This document shows, in pieces, positions 22,086 through 34,409 of a stretch of DNA of 64,000 nt (positions within the stretch are counted from its first letter, which is position 1; each line of letters opens with the position of its first letter). The stretch covers positions 819,834,757 to 819,898,756 of the forward strand of contig CM062814.1 in assembly GCA_031772625.1 (NCBI GenBank). Reading direction: 5' to 3'. This DNA comes from Pinus tabuliformis (lineage: Eukaryota > Streptophyta > Pinopsida > Pinales > Pinaceae). Under the pieces are notes generated by a model. The model was given only the letters and a program-made list of their open reading frames with translations, was not told the origin of the DNA and searched no databases. The position numbers and the translations under genes were made by a program.

Positions 22086-22861
22086 TATAGGGATAAAACG
22101 GTAATTTCCTGGGCTATATTCCTTTATGATTGAATCTTGCAGTGATAAACTTGCTTTTGTTCAAGAAGTGTGTATAAAGGACTGTAGAGAACTAAACTAA
22201 TTGAAACCTCATGCTTCCGGATGCTGGAAATTTGATACGTTTTGCATTTCGTATATTGCTGTTTTCGCTGTTTTTTCACGCCTTCCATTTGCCACTGTTC
22301 CTACACTATATTCTTATGCTGTAATTATGATACGGTATTCTTAATTTCCAGCGTTTGTTTACAACGGTTTCTTGAACAAAGCAGAGCATTTCGTGTGTTA
22401 CTGGCATTCCCTTTTTCTAGAATTAATGGATTTTCATACAGAATCTCTGCCTGTATTTTGTATTTTTCATATAGAATCTCTGCGCAAAGTGTATGGTATA
22501 TTCAAACATGCGTTTGTGTTTTATTGGCAAATGGTCAAATTTCTAGTAATGCATCTGAATGTTCATGCCTGTCCACTTATAGTCAAAGTTATTAACGTGT
22601 CTGGTTCTTGTTTGAAAACTGTACTTAAGTGAAGTAGTTAATTCACAGGCTGCCTAACATTTGGATTTTGTGTCCCAGGTTTGTAATTTGTATTCCACTG
22701 TCATTGTATGTAGCCGTGTCTTTGAATAATACCTTAACATGGAATCACTATGCTTTGATTTACGCCGTATTGAAACAGTTCTATGGAAAAAATAAGTAAA
22801 TGGTATGGTGACAATTGTATCTAATATTTGTTCTTGATGATGTTAAAAAAACAATGGAAGT

Positions 22862-23005
22862 TTGGTCTATCCGGCCTAGGTCAATTGGTTTGTGTGGGGT
22901 TTAGTTTCTATTAGGTCTCAAATCTCACGGGCAAGTGTTGATGGTGGGAGCCACCTGGGGATAAAAACTATCCTATGAGATGAGGCTCGACTGAGCCTTG
23001 CACAA
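22862..23005 (+). mobile_element. SINE-like unit
   Basis: CCGGCCTAGGTCAATTGG resembles a tRNA A box (TRGCNNAGTNGG). About 45 bp on, GGTCTCAAATCTCACGGGC resembles a B box in a SINE-like frame. The following GTGGGAGCCACCTGGGG and GAGGCTCGACTGAGCC are the sort of conserved body seen in plant SINEs. The tail and target duplications are unclear. Confidence 0.5.
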
Positions 23006-23280
23006 TTTTGGTGACAGCATTCCATAGCTGGCAGATCATTCTTCTATCCAACATTAGGGTCCACTTTGATGAAAATGAGAGAAGACATGGAATATACATG
23101 TTTTCGGTTTTCAAGAGACTGCTCAGAATCAACAATAAAGCAAGGCTTGAAGCCATTATATCAAAGCTCATCATGTTACTTGTGGGAATGAACCTGGTTG
23201 GGAGGATAACAATCATTCTGTCCAATCACCCCACCCCAGATAAACCCAATTGACAAATAATTTTCAATTTAATTATTACC

Positions 23281-23372
23281 TTGAATAGATTTCAAACTAA
23301 GGTTGTCCTGAAAAATATAGAAGTCATTGAATAGATTTCAAACTAAGGTTGTCCTGAAAAATATAGAAGTCA
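23281..23372. repeat. Perfect 46-bp tandem duplication
   Basis: The unit starting TTGAATAGATTTCAAACTAA at 23281 is repeated without visible change from 23327, so it is recent compared with the other repeats in the window. Confidence 0.93.
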
Positions 23373-23399
23373 AAGAAATAATAAGACTGAGAAAATGAC

Positions 23400-25430
23400 A
23401 GGAAAGGGTAAACAACGGGAACTCAGTGTTGGAATAGGAAGGAAACTTATGGTGGAGACTAATCTATATGACATGGTGAAAGAAAAATTACGTTAGCAAA
23501 TATTGACAATAAATAGGTGAAGTATCAGCAACCTTTAAAATCAGAGAAATCATCATTGAATCCATTATTCGCACAGGGGTCGAAGAACACAACGAAGTTT
23601 TAAAATACCAATGTAGGATTCAACTTTTATGGCGTTAAACCAGAGTGAAGTTGTTTATTTATTTTGGCCAAACTAAAGCATTGGTTGAAGGATGATGGGG
23701 GTTTTACTGAAATTAGGATAATTTGAAAGTATTTAGGCTACAAATGTTTTTACAGTTCCCGTTGTAAGCGAGGTAGAGGTATCCTGCCACTTGGATTTAC
23801 TGCTTGCGAAGTACCCTTCAACGTAGATAGATACAAACAATGTACATCAAAATCAAAATGCCCACCTGTGATAGAGTTGGGAATGGGGAAAGTCGGGAAG
23901 ATGAAAACGAATGTGTTAGTAGCGTTTTAGTCAAAATTCACCGATTTCAAATTGAGTGTTATATAATTTCAGCCAAAGTTCAGTAGATTCAATGCAATAG
24001 TCAACAATGATCTCATTAGCTTCTTGTATAGGCCAAGATCCTTTTTATTCTTTAACAGATTTTTTGATTTTGATTCGAGTAAACATAAAATGTTTAGTAT
24101 TATATATAAATAAAAGGTTACAATAAAGACATGTTACCGAATCTTATTAAAAATAACTGCAGCTATAAAAACATCTATGTTATGTATGTTCTCAATTTAT
24201 TTAACTTCGATAAAATGAAAACCATATGAACCATATAAATAAAACATTTCATGATACAAGTTAGCCTTGTGCAATTACTGTTTCTCTAATTGTAATAAAC
24301 ACCATTTTATTTTGGTTCTTGGAATGGTGTAATAACTATTTCTCTAATATGGTAAATGCTATTTCATTTTAGTTAAGGAATGGATCATGCTGAAAATTTT
24401 GGGTAGTAATTTTTTCAACTTTTTCAAATTCATTAAGCATTTTTGAAAGTTGTTTAAGATGATAAGATTCTTCATAATCAATTGTATATTTTTCATTATA
24501 TTCAAAGTATATATTGATAATAATCAATGAAAGTCTTATTTTTTGGTGGTAAAGTTGTTTAAGATAATAAATTTGTTATGATAATTAGTTGTATTTTTTT
24601 TCATTATATTCAAATATATATAGACAATCATAATTGAAAGTATTGTAATTATAATTTTGATTAACTTTTCACAATTTCCAAATGTTATAGAGTACTATAC
24701 AACACAATCAATTAAATGTTAATGGTTACATGTATCATCTATCTTGCCTCACAATTGCAACTTATGGTATCATTTCTCTTATTGTTAAAATAATTTTCAT
24801 AAATGTCTAGGTTTTCGGTATGTTGATTTTGTTTTTCTTTGAATTCTAAAATGATAGGTGCATGTTTTGAATGAAAAGAATATGGAAGAAATTAATCAAA
24901 ATATTATTTCTAATGTTTTTTTAACACATTGAAGAATTGACATAGACACTATTGAACTTTTGTTGGGATACAACTCTATAAATTCATTCCAAAGACAATT
25001 TAAACCTTGGATTATAGTGTCACACATTTTGATTTTGGCTAATTTTTTTAATTATTATTATTATTATTATTGGGTTAAAACATTTATAACTTTATTAATA
25101 AAAGATATATATGTGCAACATGTCATATTAGAAGGGCCAGCCACAAAGTAACCTCCACAAATAAAAAACTACCATGGTGTATTCCCATGGGTTGATCAAA
25201 ATTTGAATAGTTCAAGCCCCATAGATTATACAGAACCAAAATCATATGGCCAAATGCTAGAACTAAGCTAGATATGTGATTTGAGGGCTATATAGAAGAT
25301 AAACAACGATCCTAAGCAAATCTCGTGCCAAGTGGAGGGTCACAATCTTGAAAATTGGGGCCCCACCTAATAACAAGAGGATCATTAATTTGTGGTCAAT
25401 GTCCTAACCATCCTTTGCACGCTATTTTGA
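23400..25430. other. AT-rich intergenic DNA
   Basis: No gene seen. It contains local duplications (24277 and 24336; 24448 and 24553, the latter with a 105-bp period) and a short TTA repeat at 25048-25070. Confidence 0.6.
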
Positions 25431-25438
25431 GTGCTTCT

Positions 25439-26480
25439 TGTTGAAAACATAACTAGTTTTGTTCTTCATAATTGTTGTACTCAATTCAATATGTATCCTA
25501 TGTAACAAACAAAAGAAGAAAGAAAAAGATATTATATTAAAACATGGGTTTCTATGCTCATTATTGATGGTATTCTAGGTAAAAGTATGTTCTTCATGAT
25601 TCTAGGGTTTGTTAAGTTTTAAAATTGATTGTCATGAGCCAAAGGAGTCAACATCATGTTTATATTGGAAAAATAATTTATTTTGAGTCTAGAAAGTCTT
25701 GGAAACTCCAAAAGTACAAGTCAGCATAAAGGAGAGAATTCAACCCCTTGGAAAAGTTATATAAAGAATAGTTCGACCTCATTTAGCACACATAATCAAG
25801 AAGTTCAATTTCAAGGAAAAGTTCGATCTATAGCTGGAAGACAAGAAGACAAGAAGAGTGGAAGTCTAGAAGAAGAAAGGACGAAAAACTTGTTTTTGGG
25901 TTATCTCCCTCCCACGTGCGAAAGTCTAGGGTTTTTGTAGCTACAAAAGAGGTCGAAATTGCACATCCAAGTTGCAGTAGGATGAAGTGCAGTCTCTTGT
26001 TGCTGGAAGGAAGAATTGCCTTATAGTTACCTCGTTGCCATTGGTTGTCGCTGCCTTGCTCAAGGAAGGTTTTCAGAGGAGGTTGGGTTAGGGTTTTTGA
26101 CGCAGTGTCAAGGGCCAAAGTTGTAGGTCAAAGAAATAGTATTGAAGTTGGGAGGTCGAAGTTGTAGTTTGAAGTTGATTGATGCTAGATCAAGGAAAGA
26201 CTTGTTGGAAGGGTTGACTTGGTACTTGAAGAAGGACTTGGTATATGATTGAGTCTTTGTTGTCTCATTGGAAGCAAATTCTACAAGAAGAGAAGAGTTT
26301 ATCGGGTTTTCCCCTTGGAGGGGTTTTGCCTTTGGCTGAGAGCCTAATTTTTGTGTCTTCTATTGCTACTGTTACGTTCTTGATATTTGTTTGATGAAAA
26401 GATCTAACTAAAGAACATAAGAAGATTAACTAAGTTTACAAGAAAATATTAAGGAAAATTGATATAATAAGTTGCCACTT
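25439..26480 (+). mobile_element. R-family LTR R2
   Basis: It begins TGTTGAAAACATAACTAG and matches R1/R4 in order: a TATATAA box at 25758, the CACGTGCGAA region near 25914, and the GGTTTTGCCTTTGGCTGAGAG tail near 26325. The right end is blurred by a CT/TA microsatellite, so no target duplication could be read. No primer site or coding region adjoins it; a solo LTR is likely. Confidence 0.75.
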
Positions 26481-26482
<2 letters not shown>

Positions 26483-26520
<38 letters not shown>

Positions 26521-26538
26521 ATATATATATATATATAG
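26483..26538. repeat. (CT)n(TA)n compound microsatellite
   Basis: About 15 CT units followed by about 10 TA units, at the right edge of R2. Confidence 0.95.
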
Positions 26539-26559
26539 CTAAATCCAAGTGAGTTACTT

Positions 26560-28980
26560 GTCATTTTTAGGGCGTCGAGGAGCTGGCCAATTTGGGGGGG
26601 CGGGGGGGAGAGGTTCTTTCCTCACATTATGATAGATATTTCTCTCTTGGCCCTATTGACGAGTCCAATGATGAGGTATGCTGACAAAATTGTGGAAATT
26701 GATTGAGGCAGGGGATGAATAAACTTTAGGGGGTACTCAACTCATTATGTAGGGGGTCATGCCCTAGAACTTCTTCTGTGTGGAGGTGCATCAACTGTAA
26801 CTTCGCTTTCTTAGTGTGCATGTAGATTTGCAAATGCAAGTTGGCACATATCACAACTCCATCAAACCAAGTGAAACCATCACTTATAGTCATTTAGAAA
26901 ATATTGGCATTCCTCTTTTCCAAATAAAAATTAGACTTTTTATTCTAACAAGTTGCCATGTTACATGTAATTTTATGGCGCAAGGGACAATGACTTTCCG
27001 CAAGATAGAGCTAGGAAGGTGCTAGCCACAAAGGTTGGACATCCAAACTTAGAGCGACTTGGAAAATGGGGTAGATGAGGTGCTTAATTGTTTCATTTTT
27101 TTGACATCAAAGACACTTGGGATTGGAGACCCTTAGGTATTTTAGGTGGCCCATAGGCATGCCACTAAGCATTAAAGACCAAGTAAATAGTGTTCTTAAG
27201 CTTAGTGAACTTTTGCCAAAAAAAGTTAACTTGCAACAACTATGTACACAACTTAGACACCATCACAGCTTGTTAAGTTTAACCTTAAGCACTTGTTGAT
27301 GGCTAAGCCATTGATTACCCTTTGTGGCCTTATATGTCTTAAAACCCTTTGGGAAATTCCATCACAATCTCTTCACCACAATCCAACAGTCTTGATTTGC
27401 AACTTGAGGAAAAGGTGATTAGTGACCAATTCCCGCAAATGCTCTATGTTGGTTTTGTTTCATTGAGCCAATTGAAATTGAATATTCATATCTGCATAAA
27501 CCTAATAGGTATGCAAAGAACCATCAGCCAAATAAACTTCCTTGATAATTCCTTTCTTGAAAAGTCATTTGGCCAAGAACCATATGAGCTTGCCCAAGGA
27601 TTTTCCCTCAAAATTGGATTGGGGGACCACAAGGTACAATGGCCATTAAAAGAAAGTCCCATGCACAAAGCGAACCCTTTCTAGGTTAAGAGAAGTGTGA
27701 TAGCCTCCCAAGGTTTCCAAATACTTTGGGAAATAAAGACCTCTTTGATTTGGACATTGGTTGGGGTTAGCACAAGGGTTTGGAATTTCAATCCTTTCTA
27801 GTGTGCTTTCCCAAGCATCACCCCTTTCTAGATGTGATTGCAATGAATAACTTTACAATTTTCTTGGTCCTCTATTGCACATAATTCACTCGGTTCAAAG
27901 GGATGGATCTTTAGTGTAAGATTCAATCATCCCCAAATGTTGGCAATCCTTCTAAGTGTAACAAAAATGTCATTTTACTTTGTGGAAACCTTTTCTCCTC
28001 TACCAGTTGACCTAGAGAAAATCCCATCATAAGATCTGCAATCTTTGATAACACAAAATAGAGGGCACTCAACAAGAAAATTAATACACAGGCCACAATC
28101 AAAATCTTGGAGCAAATCTAAAACTAGGTTGCTAGAAATAGAGGGTGTGTAATCTACTTGACAACCTTTTTGGGTATGTGTTGTATTCCAATGTATGAAA
28201 ATACCTTAGGATGTGACACCCCCATGTTTAACTTGCTATTATAAATATAACAATGACGACCATACCAGGGCGGAGATAGCTACAATTGTTCAAAACCTAA
28301 ATTAATGATTAATATTAATTAATTAACGGAACTGAAGGTTGGACCACCTTATGGATCCTTGGTCTGAGGAGGAAATTGCCAAGTTTTTCTTGTTGCCCTG
28401 AAAAGTCACACCATTATTCATTGAGTTAGATATTGAACCCTTTGTAGTCGGGAAAAGTCAATCCCCTCTTATTTTGACTATTATTAATTAATACAATAAT
28501 TAAAGTAAATGCAAAATTATGTTTAAAAGTATAATTTAAAATATTTTATTAAAAAAACATTTTAAATATATCGTATTTAAATTATGTTGAAAATATACTC
28601 TATAATAAATTCTAAAGGTTACTACGTGTGTATTCGGTGGTTGGCACCAACTCCATATAAAATCCCAACACCGACCATCGTACTCTGCATTGATTTCAAT
28701 GCTCTGAATAGACTCAAACCCATTGATTTCCATCACCTAACTTCTCGCGAGGGAAAGAGGCATCTTATGTAGCACACACTCTGAAGAGGCAGGGAAGAAT
28801 GGGTTTAAAAATCTAAATAGAGGGCACACAAAGGTTTTTATCATCAACATGGGAGAACCTTATAAATCCTTTTTCTTCATGGAAGAAAAAACCAACATTA
28901 TTCTATTTAAAAGAAAGATGTTTACATTGTGCATATATGTAGGTGAATATATATTCCCCATATTATTTCATTTGAGCTAC
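26560..28980. other. Unassigned intergenic DNA
   Basis: No supported gene. There is a G-run at 26594-26609. From 28205 the sequence GTGACACCCCCATG and an AT-rich stretch with TATAAA near 28656 look like the start of a decayed LTR, but no partner was found. Confidence 0.4.
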
Positions 28981-29170
28981 TCCTATTATAGACAACACAT
29001 CCAACTATCAAACAAAAACTAGCTATTGTCCGAAACAATACAACTATCTATAATATCTAGAAATTGTCCATAAATACATAGAAATAACAGATACTGCGTT
29101 TGTCCCGATATGTCTCTTAACTTGATATACCTTATATGAACCAAACATCACAAAAACAACATAAAATATA

Positions 29171-29690
29171 CTATATAAAAAAATTTGCATATCCCATGGG
29201 AGCCAAGATATACCAAGGTATTGGAAAATGCCCCAAGCTGAGTACTGAATCGTTGCAGAAAGATGTGAAATAAATCTCCTTAGGTGGTCTATTGAGGCCT
29301 TCTTTAGATAATGCATTTGCAACATTGTTTTGTTCCTTGTAGATATGCCCAAAAGTTATGTCACTGAAACAATCCATGATCACCCTGATTCTCTTCATCC
29401 AGTTTAGGAGCTTATGAGGCGTAAAATAAGGTTGCTTCTGTACCCAGTCCAATATGAATTTGGAGTCTCTAAACACCACCAATGATTCGATATGGAGCCA
29501 CTTTGCACAATAGAGGAACCCCCATAGTGCAAGCACCTCGACACGAGTATTTGTGCCCACCCCACTGTTCCAGGAAAAATGATAGAAGGTGCTCGACTAT
29601 AAGACAATATATACTCCACTTCCACAATTCTCATTGCATGCCGCCCCATCAAAAAAATTTATTGGGAATTTTACCCAAATATTTAAACTG
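29171..29690 (-). pseudogene. LINE RNase H domain (RVT_3 type)
   Basis: First catalytic Asp in FFDGAACNENCGSG (near 29630-29671), Glu in NTRVEVLALWGFLYCAKW, second Asp in VFRDSKFILDWV, and the last motif NNVANALSK with Asn where Asp is usual. The first block lies in a different frame from the rest, so the domain is split. It is the C-terminal domain of many plant L1 elements. Confidence 0.8.
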
Positions 29691-29906
29691 AATCTATCTA
29701 TCAGTCCTCTTGTCCACCACTGAACCAATCTCACTATAATATGCAACAATCCAAAAGCATGTCTTGTAGATGTCCATTAGGCCTGCCTCAAAGATACAAG
29801 CGTCCCTACTTCACCATATTCCCCAAAAGATATAGAAAGGAAGGGTGCACCATCCCTTATATTCCATGAACCAGTCTTGAAGGCATTCATCCATTGATGT
29901 AAAATT

Positions 29907-30254
29907 CTAATTGGAAAACAAATTAAATATATCTAGTACACCCTTCCATATGGAAATAACGAAAGGGCATTTTAAAAATAAATGATACATGTCCTCATAG
30001 GCTGATACACACATGGTGCATCTACCTAGACCATCGAAGCCTTGCTTGCAAAGGTTATCCCATGTGAATATCCTATTGCTACTATTCAACCAGAGAAACA
30101 CTTTTAGTTTTAATGGACAATTCCATTGACATATATGAAGAAACCACCCTAGGGCTTCATTGTCATGTCGAGTAGTCGAGATATAGCAATATGCCTCCTT
30201 GACTGTGATATGTCCATTACAAGTTTTACCATCCCATGAAAATGCATCCTCCAT
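29907..30254 (-). pseudogene. LINE zf-RVT zinc-binding domain
   Basis: 115-residue frame: HITVKEAYCYI, then WNCPLKLKVFLWL and CTMCVSAYEDMYHLFLKCPF, the C-x2-C-x7-H-x4-C signature that follows RT in plant LINEs. Confidence 0.88.
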
Positions 30255-30999
30255 ATCATATAATGAGATACCTGTGATAATTAAATTATGAACATATCCA
30301 TCCCAATAAGCGGCGATTTCATTGCATAATCCAAGATCCTCATATCTACATTAGGGCGAGCACAAAGTGGTTGGAACTGGGTCCATATGTATTTGGTTTA
30401 AATAATAGATTCCCAGACTGTGTAAATACCTAATGAGATTTGTCGACAATGTGTGAACCCCCACAAAATCCCTAATCGGATCCAATCCAATTTCCACCTT
30501 ATTGCCTGATCTCCCAATCCAAATTCCCAATCAGCCAATTCTTAACTTTTTAACAAGCTATTCCATATGTAAGATATCGAGTATGGAGCCTCGACACCCT
30601 CCTTTATCCACGTCCTCATGGATTGGGATTTCAAATACTTCTCTTTGATAATAAACTTCCATATGCGATGACCATTAAGTGCGTGCCACAAAATCCTCAT
30701 CAACAACGCCCAACCGAACTGTTCAACATTCAGCAGACCCTAACCCCCATCTTCTTGCCTCGAAGTTACATCCAATTGAACTAGGTGTATCTTGTGTGGA
30801 CCTCGTGATCCCACCTATATGAAATTTTGAATGAAAGTATTTATCCTCTTCATGATATATTTCGGAAGCATATAGAGATGCATCTAGTAGACAACAATAC
30901 TTTGTAGAACCTACTGAACGAGTATCAACCTACCCCAAATGGTGAGCAATCTATGTGGCCATAAGGATAATTTCCTCTCAAATTTCTCCAACAACCAAC

Positions 31000-32250
31000 A
31001 CTAGTCCTAAACACCATAACAATTGGGCTTCAAAATGAAACCCAAATATTTGAAACCACCATACAATGGTGCTGATTCTATCTCAAAAGACTATCAATTT
31101 TCATAGAAAATTCTCCCCTAGGGATGCTACAATCAACATAGTCTTTTTTAATTTAAATAGAGCCTCAATGTATCCCCAAAGGAGTATATGATCTGATGCA
31201 TGTATTTCAATTTGACAACCGAGATCACCCCCACAATAAGAACATCATCCACGAAGATCAAATGGGTAACAATAACATTACAAGTGATCTTATAACCCAA
31301 AAATAAACTACAATTATGTGCCTCTTAATTTTCCTACTTAAATCATCAATGACCAATAAGAATAAGAGAGGGGAAAGAGAACATCCCTGTCGAAGTTCGC
31401 GTGACATAGTAAAGAAATGCAAAGGGACATCATTTATGAGGACCACATAATTGACAAAAGTTATGCATGCCATTTTCCAATGGAAATTCCCCACAAAGAG
31501 GCTAGTCTTGTGTAGAACATACACAAGAATACCCAATCCACGTAGTCATATGCCTTTATCAAGTCTAATTTCATATATATATATATATATATATATTACC
31601 TTCATGGAATGGAATGTAGGCATTCTTGCGTGATAGCAAAAACGTCCTATATCTGTCGATGTTCCAAGAAACCAAATTGTTCCAGTGATATATATCTAGA
31701 GAGGGGAGATTTAATGTGCATAGAAATTATCTTGGAAATTAAGATTGTATACTATCGTGTACAATGAAATGAGCCTGTAATCCATGAAATTATTTGCTTG
31801 TGATGCTTCTCGGGATCAATGTGATGAAAGTTGAATTTATAGCACCATAAATTTTGCATTGGATCCAAGACTCTTCAACCATCTTCAACAAATCCAACCC
31901 CATAATGTCCATGAAATGTAGAAACAATTCCATTTCCACCCATCCGGGCCCAAACATTTGTCCTTCTTAAATGACTTTAATACTGTCATCATCTCAAGTT
32001 GGATTAACCTCCCAATCATATACTATTAGCCTCTTCATTAAACATATTTGAATATGTTTGGATGTTTTCGAGCTGATTTCAAAGTCCACTTCGGTCCTGA
32101 CTTGATGCATCCTTCCAAAATAATTTACTACTTGATGAAGTTCATTTTGTGAGGTCAATTGTCAACCCGCAGAATCATTCAATCCCTATATAGTGTTTTG
32201 TCTCCTATTAGTGGCATATTGATGAAAGAACTTTGTATTGTTGTCCCCTT
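31000..32250 (-). pseudogene. LINE reverse transcriptase
   Basis: The frame at 31258-31536 holds RELRQGCSLSPLLFLLVIDD, the conserved RT block 4/5 of non-LTR elements. The catalytic FVDD follows at 31244-31255 in a neighbouring frame. Upstream fingers are decayed. The reading frame is interrupted more than once. Confidence 0.85.
31572..31597. repeat. (TA)n microsatellite within LINE
   Basis: About 13 TA units inside the RT part of the LINE. Confidence 0.93.
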
Positions 32251-32278
32251 TTGTGATCCAAATGGCACACTGCTTTAG

Positions 32279-32467
32279 TCACCATTCTTCCTCGTGAAGT
32301 GACAAGATCTTCCTTTTCTGTTCTTCAAGTGCCAAAGCCAACTCCTTTTGTGCAACCGAGAAGTAATCCATTGTATTAGGATTAGATAATTCCATGAGCT
32401 TAGTATCAATATCAACAAGTTCCTTTATATGCAACCTCTTTTTCTTCCTTTCCCATATCCTCAACAC
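32279..32467 (-). pseudogene. LINE endonuclease-RT linker
   Basis: Charged, helical frame (ERKKKRLHIKELVDIDTKLM and ALALEEQKRKILSLHEEEW). The last words match the usual LINE stretch just before RT (LRQKSRVKW-like region). Confidence 0.7.
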
Positions 32468-32799
32468 CTTTTTCAGTGTATCGAGTTTCTATCGCACCAC
32501 CTCCATCTATGATTGCTCCATAAATTCAACTAGCTTTTTCCATGTATTCCACACCAATGAATCAAAATATTTGTCCACAAGCCCACAATAGTTGAATTTA
32601 TATGGTAATCCCCTCCAAGCCAAGTCCCCATTTGATTGTAGGAAGATAGGGTCATGGTTTTATAAACCCGCTAGTATAACCCATGAGCGCATCACATTGA
32701 GTTGTTCCACCAGGTTCTCGTATGCCAAAAATCGATTCAGGCGCTTTGCGATCCCCTCAGACCCAATATGGCCATTCCACCAAGTTGGAATAATAGGGT

Positions 32800-33351
32800 C
32801 TAGTAGAATGTCCATGATATGATTACGCCCAAAGAGTTCCTTAAAGTACCCTCCAATGGGTTCATCTTACTCTTGTTGCCCCAAATTTCATTTGTCACCA
32901 CAATTAGATTTAAATCACCACAAGTGATAAGTGAGTCGATGTTTAATAATCCACTACCTTCTAGCTGATTCCATAAAGACATCCAAGACCCATATGGAGC
33001 ATATATATTAATGATATGAAGTCGATGAGATGACCCTCTGGAAAATCTTAATAGTGGAATCCCTACACATGTTTCGTATGCCAAGAAATTGAATTTTTAA
33101 GGGTTCCACATAGCAGCTAATCCACCAGACAGACCATCAAAATCAATAGCACATACCCTCCAACGCATACAAAATTTCAAGAAATATGTCCATGCCTTTT
33201 CCCCCATTACCATAGTTTCCTGAAACAGAAGGATAGATGGTTTGTGGACCATAATTAAGTGACATAGGGCCAATATTTTAGCGCCACCCCCTATTCCCCG
33301 AATGTTCAAAGACATTATCTTCATGGGGGGAGGTTTTTTTTGGGTAAACAA
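32800..33351 (-). pseudogene. LINE APE-type endonuclease
   Basis: Start block KIMSLNIRGIGGGAK (Asn of block I), LLFQETMV (catalytic Glu), NIYAPYG and CGDLNLIV (Asp-Leu-Asn). Two adjoining frames cover it (33097-33351 and 32800-33084), separated by a stop near 33095. This endonuclease nicks the target for target-primed reverse transcription. Confidence 0.88.
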
Positions 33352-33994
33352 TCTCTAAGGGCCGGGGAAGGAAAATCCATTTTATCCAAAATTAATAGAG
33401 AGTTCTCGCCATCTATAAAATTTAGTGCAAGTGTAGTGGAATTATAAATTCCAGACACAACCTTTTTATTTTTACCACCCATTTTTTTTTCCAGATGACC
33501 ACATTTTTCCTAGATCGAGGACTAATGGCTAAAGCATCCCTTGATGGCGTAAACTTATGGATGGTAAGAGATACCATTGCCAATGTTTGATTGTGCATTA
33601 ATAACTTCCAATTACTACCGATGGAATTAGTTGGAGATGATGCCCCCAAAAATTACCAGTATGGATAGGATGAGTACAAGAACCATGAGAAGGGTCAAGT
33701 GGTGGCCTAGGCACACAATCCTCATTTACCAAGGGAAATTCATGAGTAGGAGGCATAAAGGATGAAGGGATGTACTCCAATAGGGAATTTGTGGTGAATA
33801 TAATAGATACCTCACAATTACTTTCTCTAATTAAGTGATTCAAACAAGTATATGATACTATATGTCCCTTCCCCCGGAATCATGTGCATAATTTGTATCA
33901 TGATCAAGTGTAGACATAATACACCGAAAATGATAAATAACTATAGGTAGGTTATTACAAGTACTTGAATGCTCTAGTGTCTCGTGAATACCAT

Positions 33995-34255
33995 CTAAAT
34001 GCACCCCATCAGACTAAAAATCCCCATGAAGCCCATCCAGTCACAAACCCAAGCTTGTTGCGGAAACCGATGATTCACCCCAAAATGACGCGAACATTGG
34101 GAAATTAGATGTCTGGTAAGGTGAGAACCCAAGCATCTAAATGATATTTTCCAACAATCTATCCGCAGCTTGAAGGAATAGTCACCCCACACCAAGTCAA
34201 GTGCCTTGACAGGCGACCCATGAAACCAACATCCACTAAAATCCATGCCATTCAC
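33995..34255 (-). pseudogene. LINE ORF1 C-terminal part
   Basis: The segment GDYSFKLRIDCWKISFRC followed by LGSHLTRHLISQC resembles the DUF4283/zinc-knuckle end of plant L1 ORF1 (normally YENIPFRCRRCHxYGHxxxxC). One Cys of the knuckle is replaced by Ser. 33360-33990 links it to the endonuclease and shows only decayed coding sequence. Confidence 0.6.
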
Positions 34256-34409
34256 TTATCCATTCTATGGAGACTGTGGTCATCCAAGAAAATTAACTTC
34301 CCAATCATGTTGCCTATGGCTAAGAGAACTGACCTCGATTAGAACTCTAATGATAGTCCAGGAAAATTCATCTAAGCCATTTTTTTGGCGTGGAACTTGT
34401 TGAAAATGT

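Larger units (their letters stand above)
21057..22860. other. CIPK 3' flank, non-coding
   Basis: T-rich 3' UTR or intron-like DNA, with no protein-like frame except weak ones. A splice-acceptor-like TTTTGTGTCCCAG at about 22667-22679 is the best candidate for an alternative downstream exon. Repeats within are listed separately. Confidence 0.5.
29040..34340 (-). mobile_element. L1-type LINE with RNase H
   Basis: Non-LTR retrotransposon on the - strand. Reading 5' to 3' (high to low coordinate): ORF1 end with a degenerate CCHC knuckle (33995-34255), APE endonuclease (32800-33351), a linker, RT with FVDD (31244-31255), zf-RVT (29907-30254) and RNase H (29171-29690). Several frame breaks and stops make it inactive. 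No clear A-tail or target duplication was seen. The left, 3' end is near 29040. The 5' side reaches close to the R3 LTR at 34398, and the ORF1 N-terminus is missing. Confidence 0.88.

Noticed and set aside
21775-22133. Overlapping frames in the GC-rich island
   Set aside because: Frames in all directions reflect base composition; no protein-like pattern.
22242-22632. Frames of 117 and 86 residues after CIPK
   Set aside because: They are hydrophobic and Cys/Phe-rich, as expected from T-rich DNA; no conserved motif.
27349-27684. 111-residue + frame and antisense frames in 27.3-27.8 kb
   Set aside because: No domain recognised, and composition is like the surrounding non-coding DNA. I could not link it to a LINE or LTR element.
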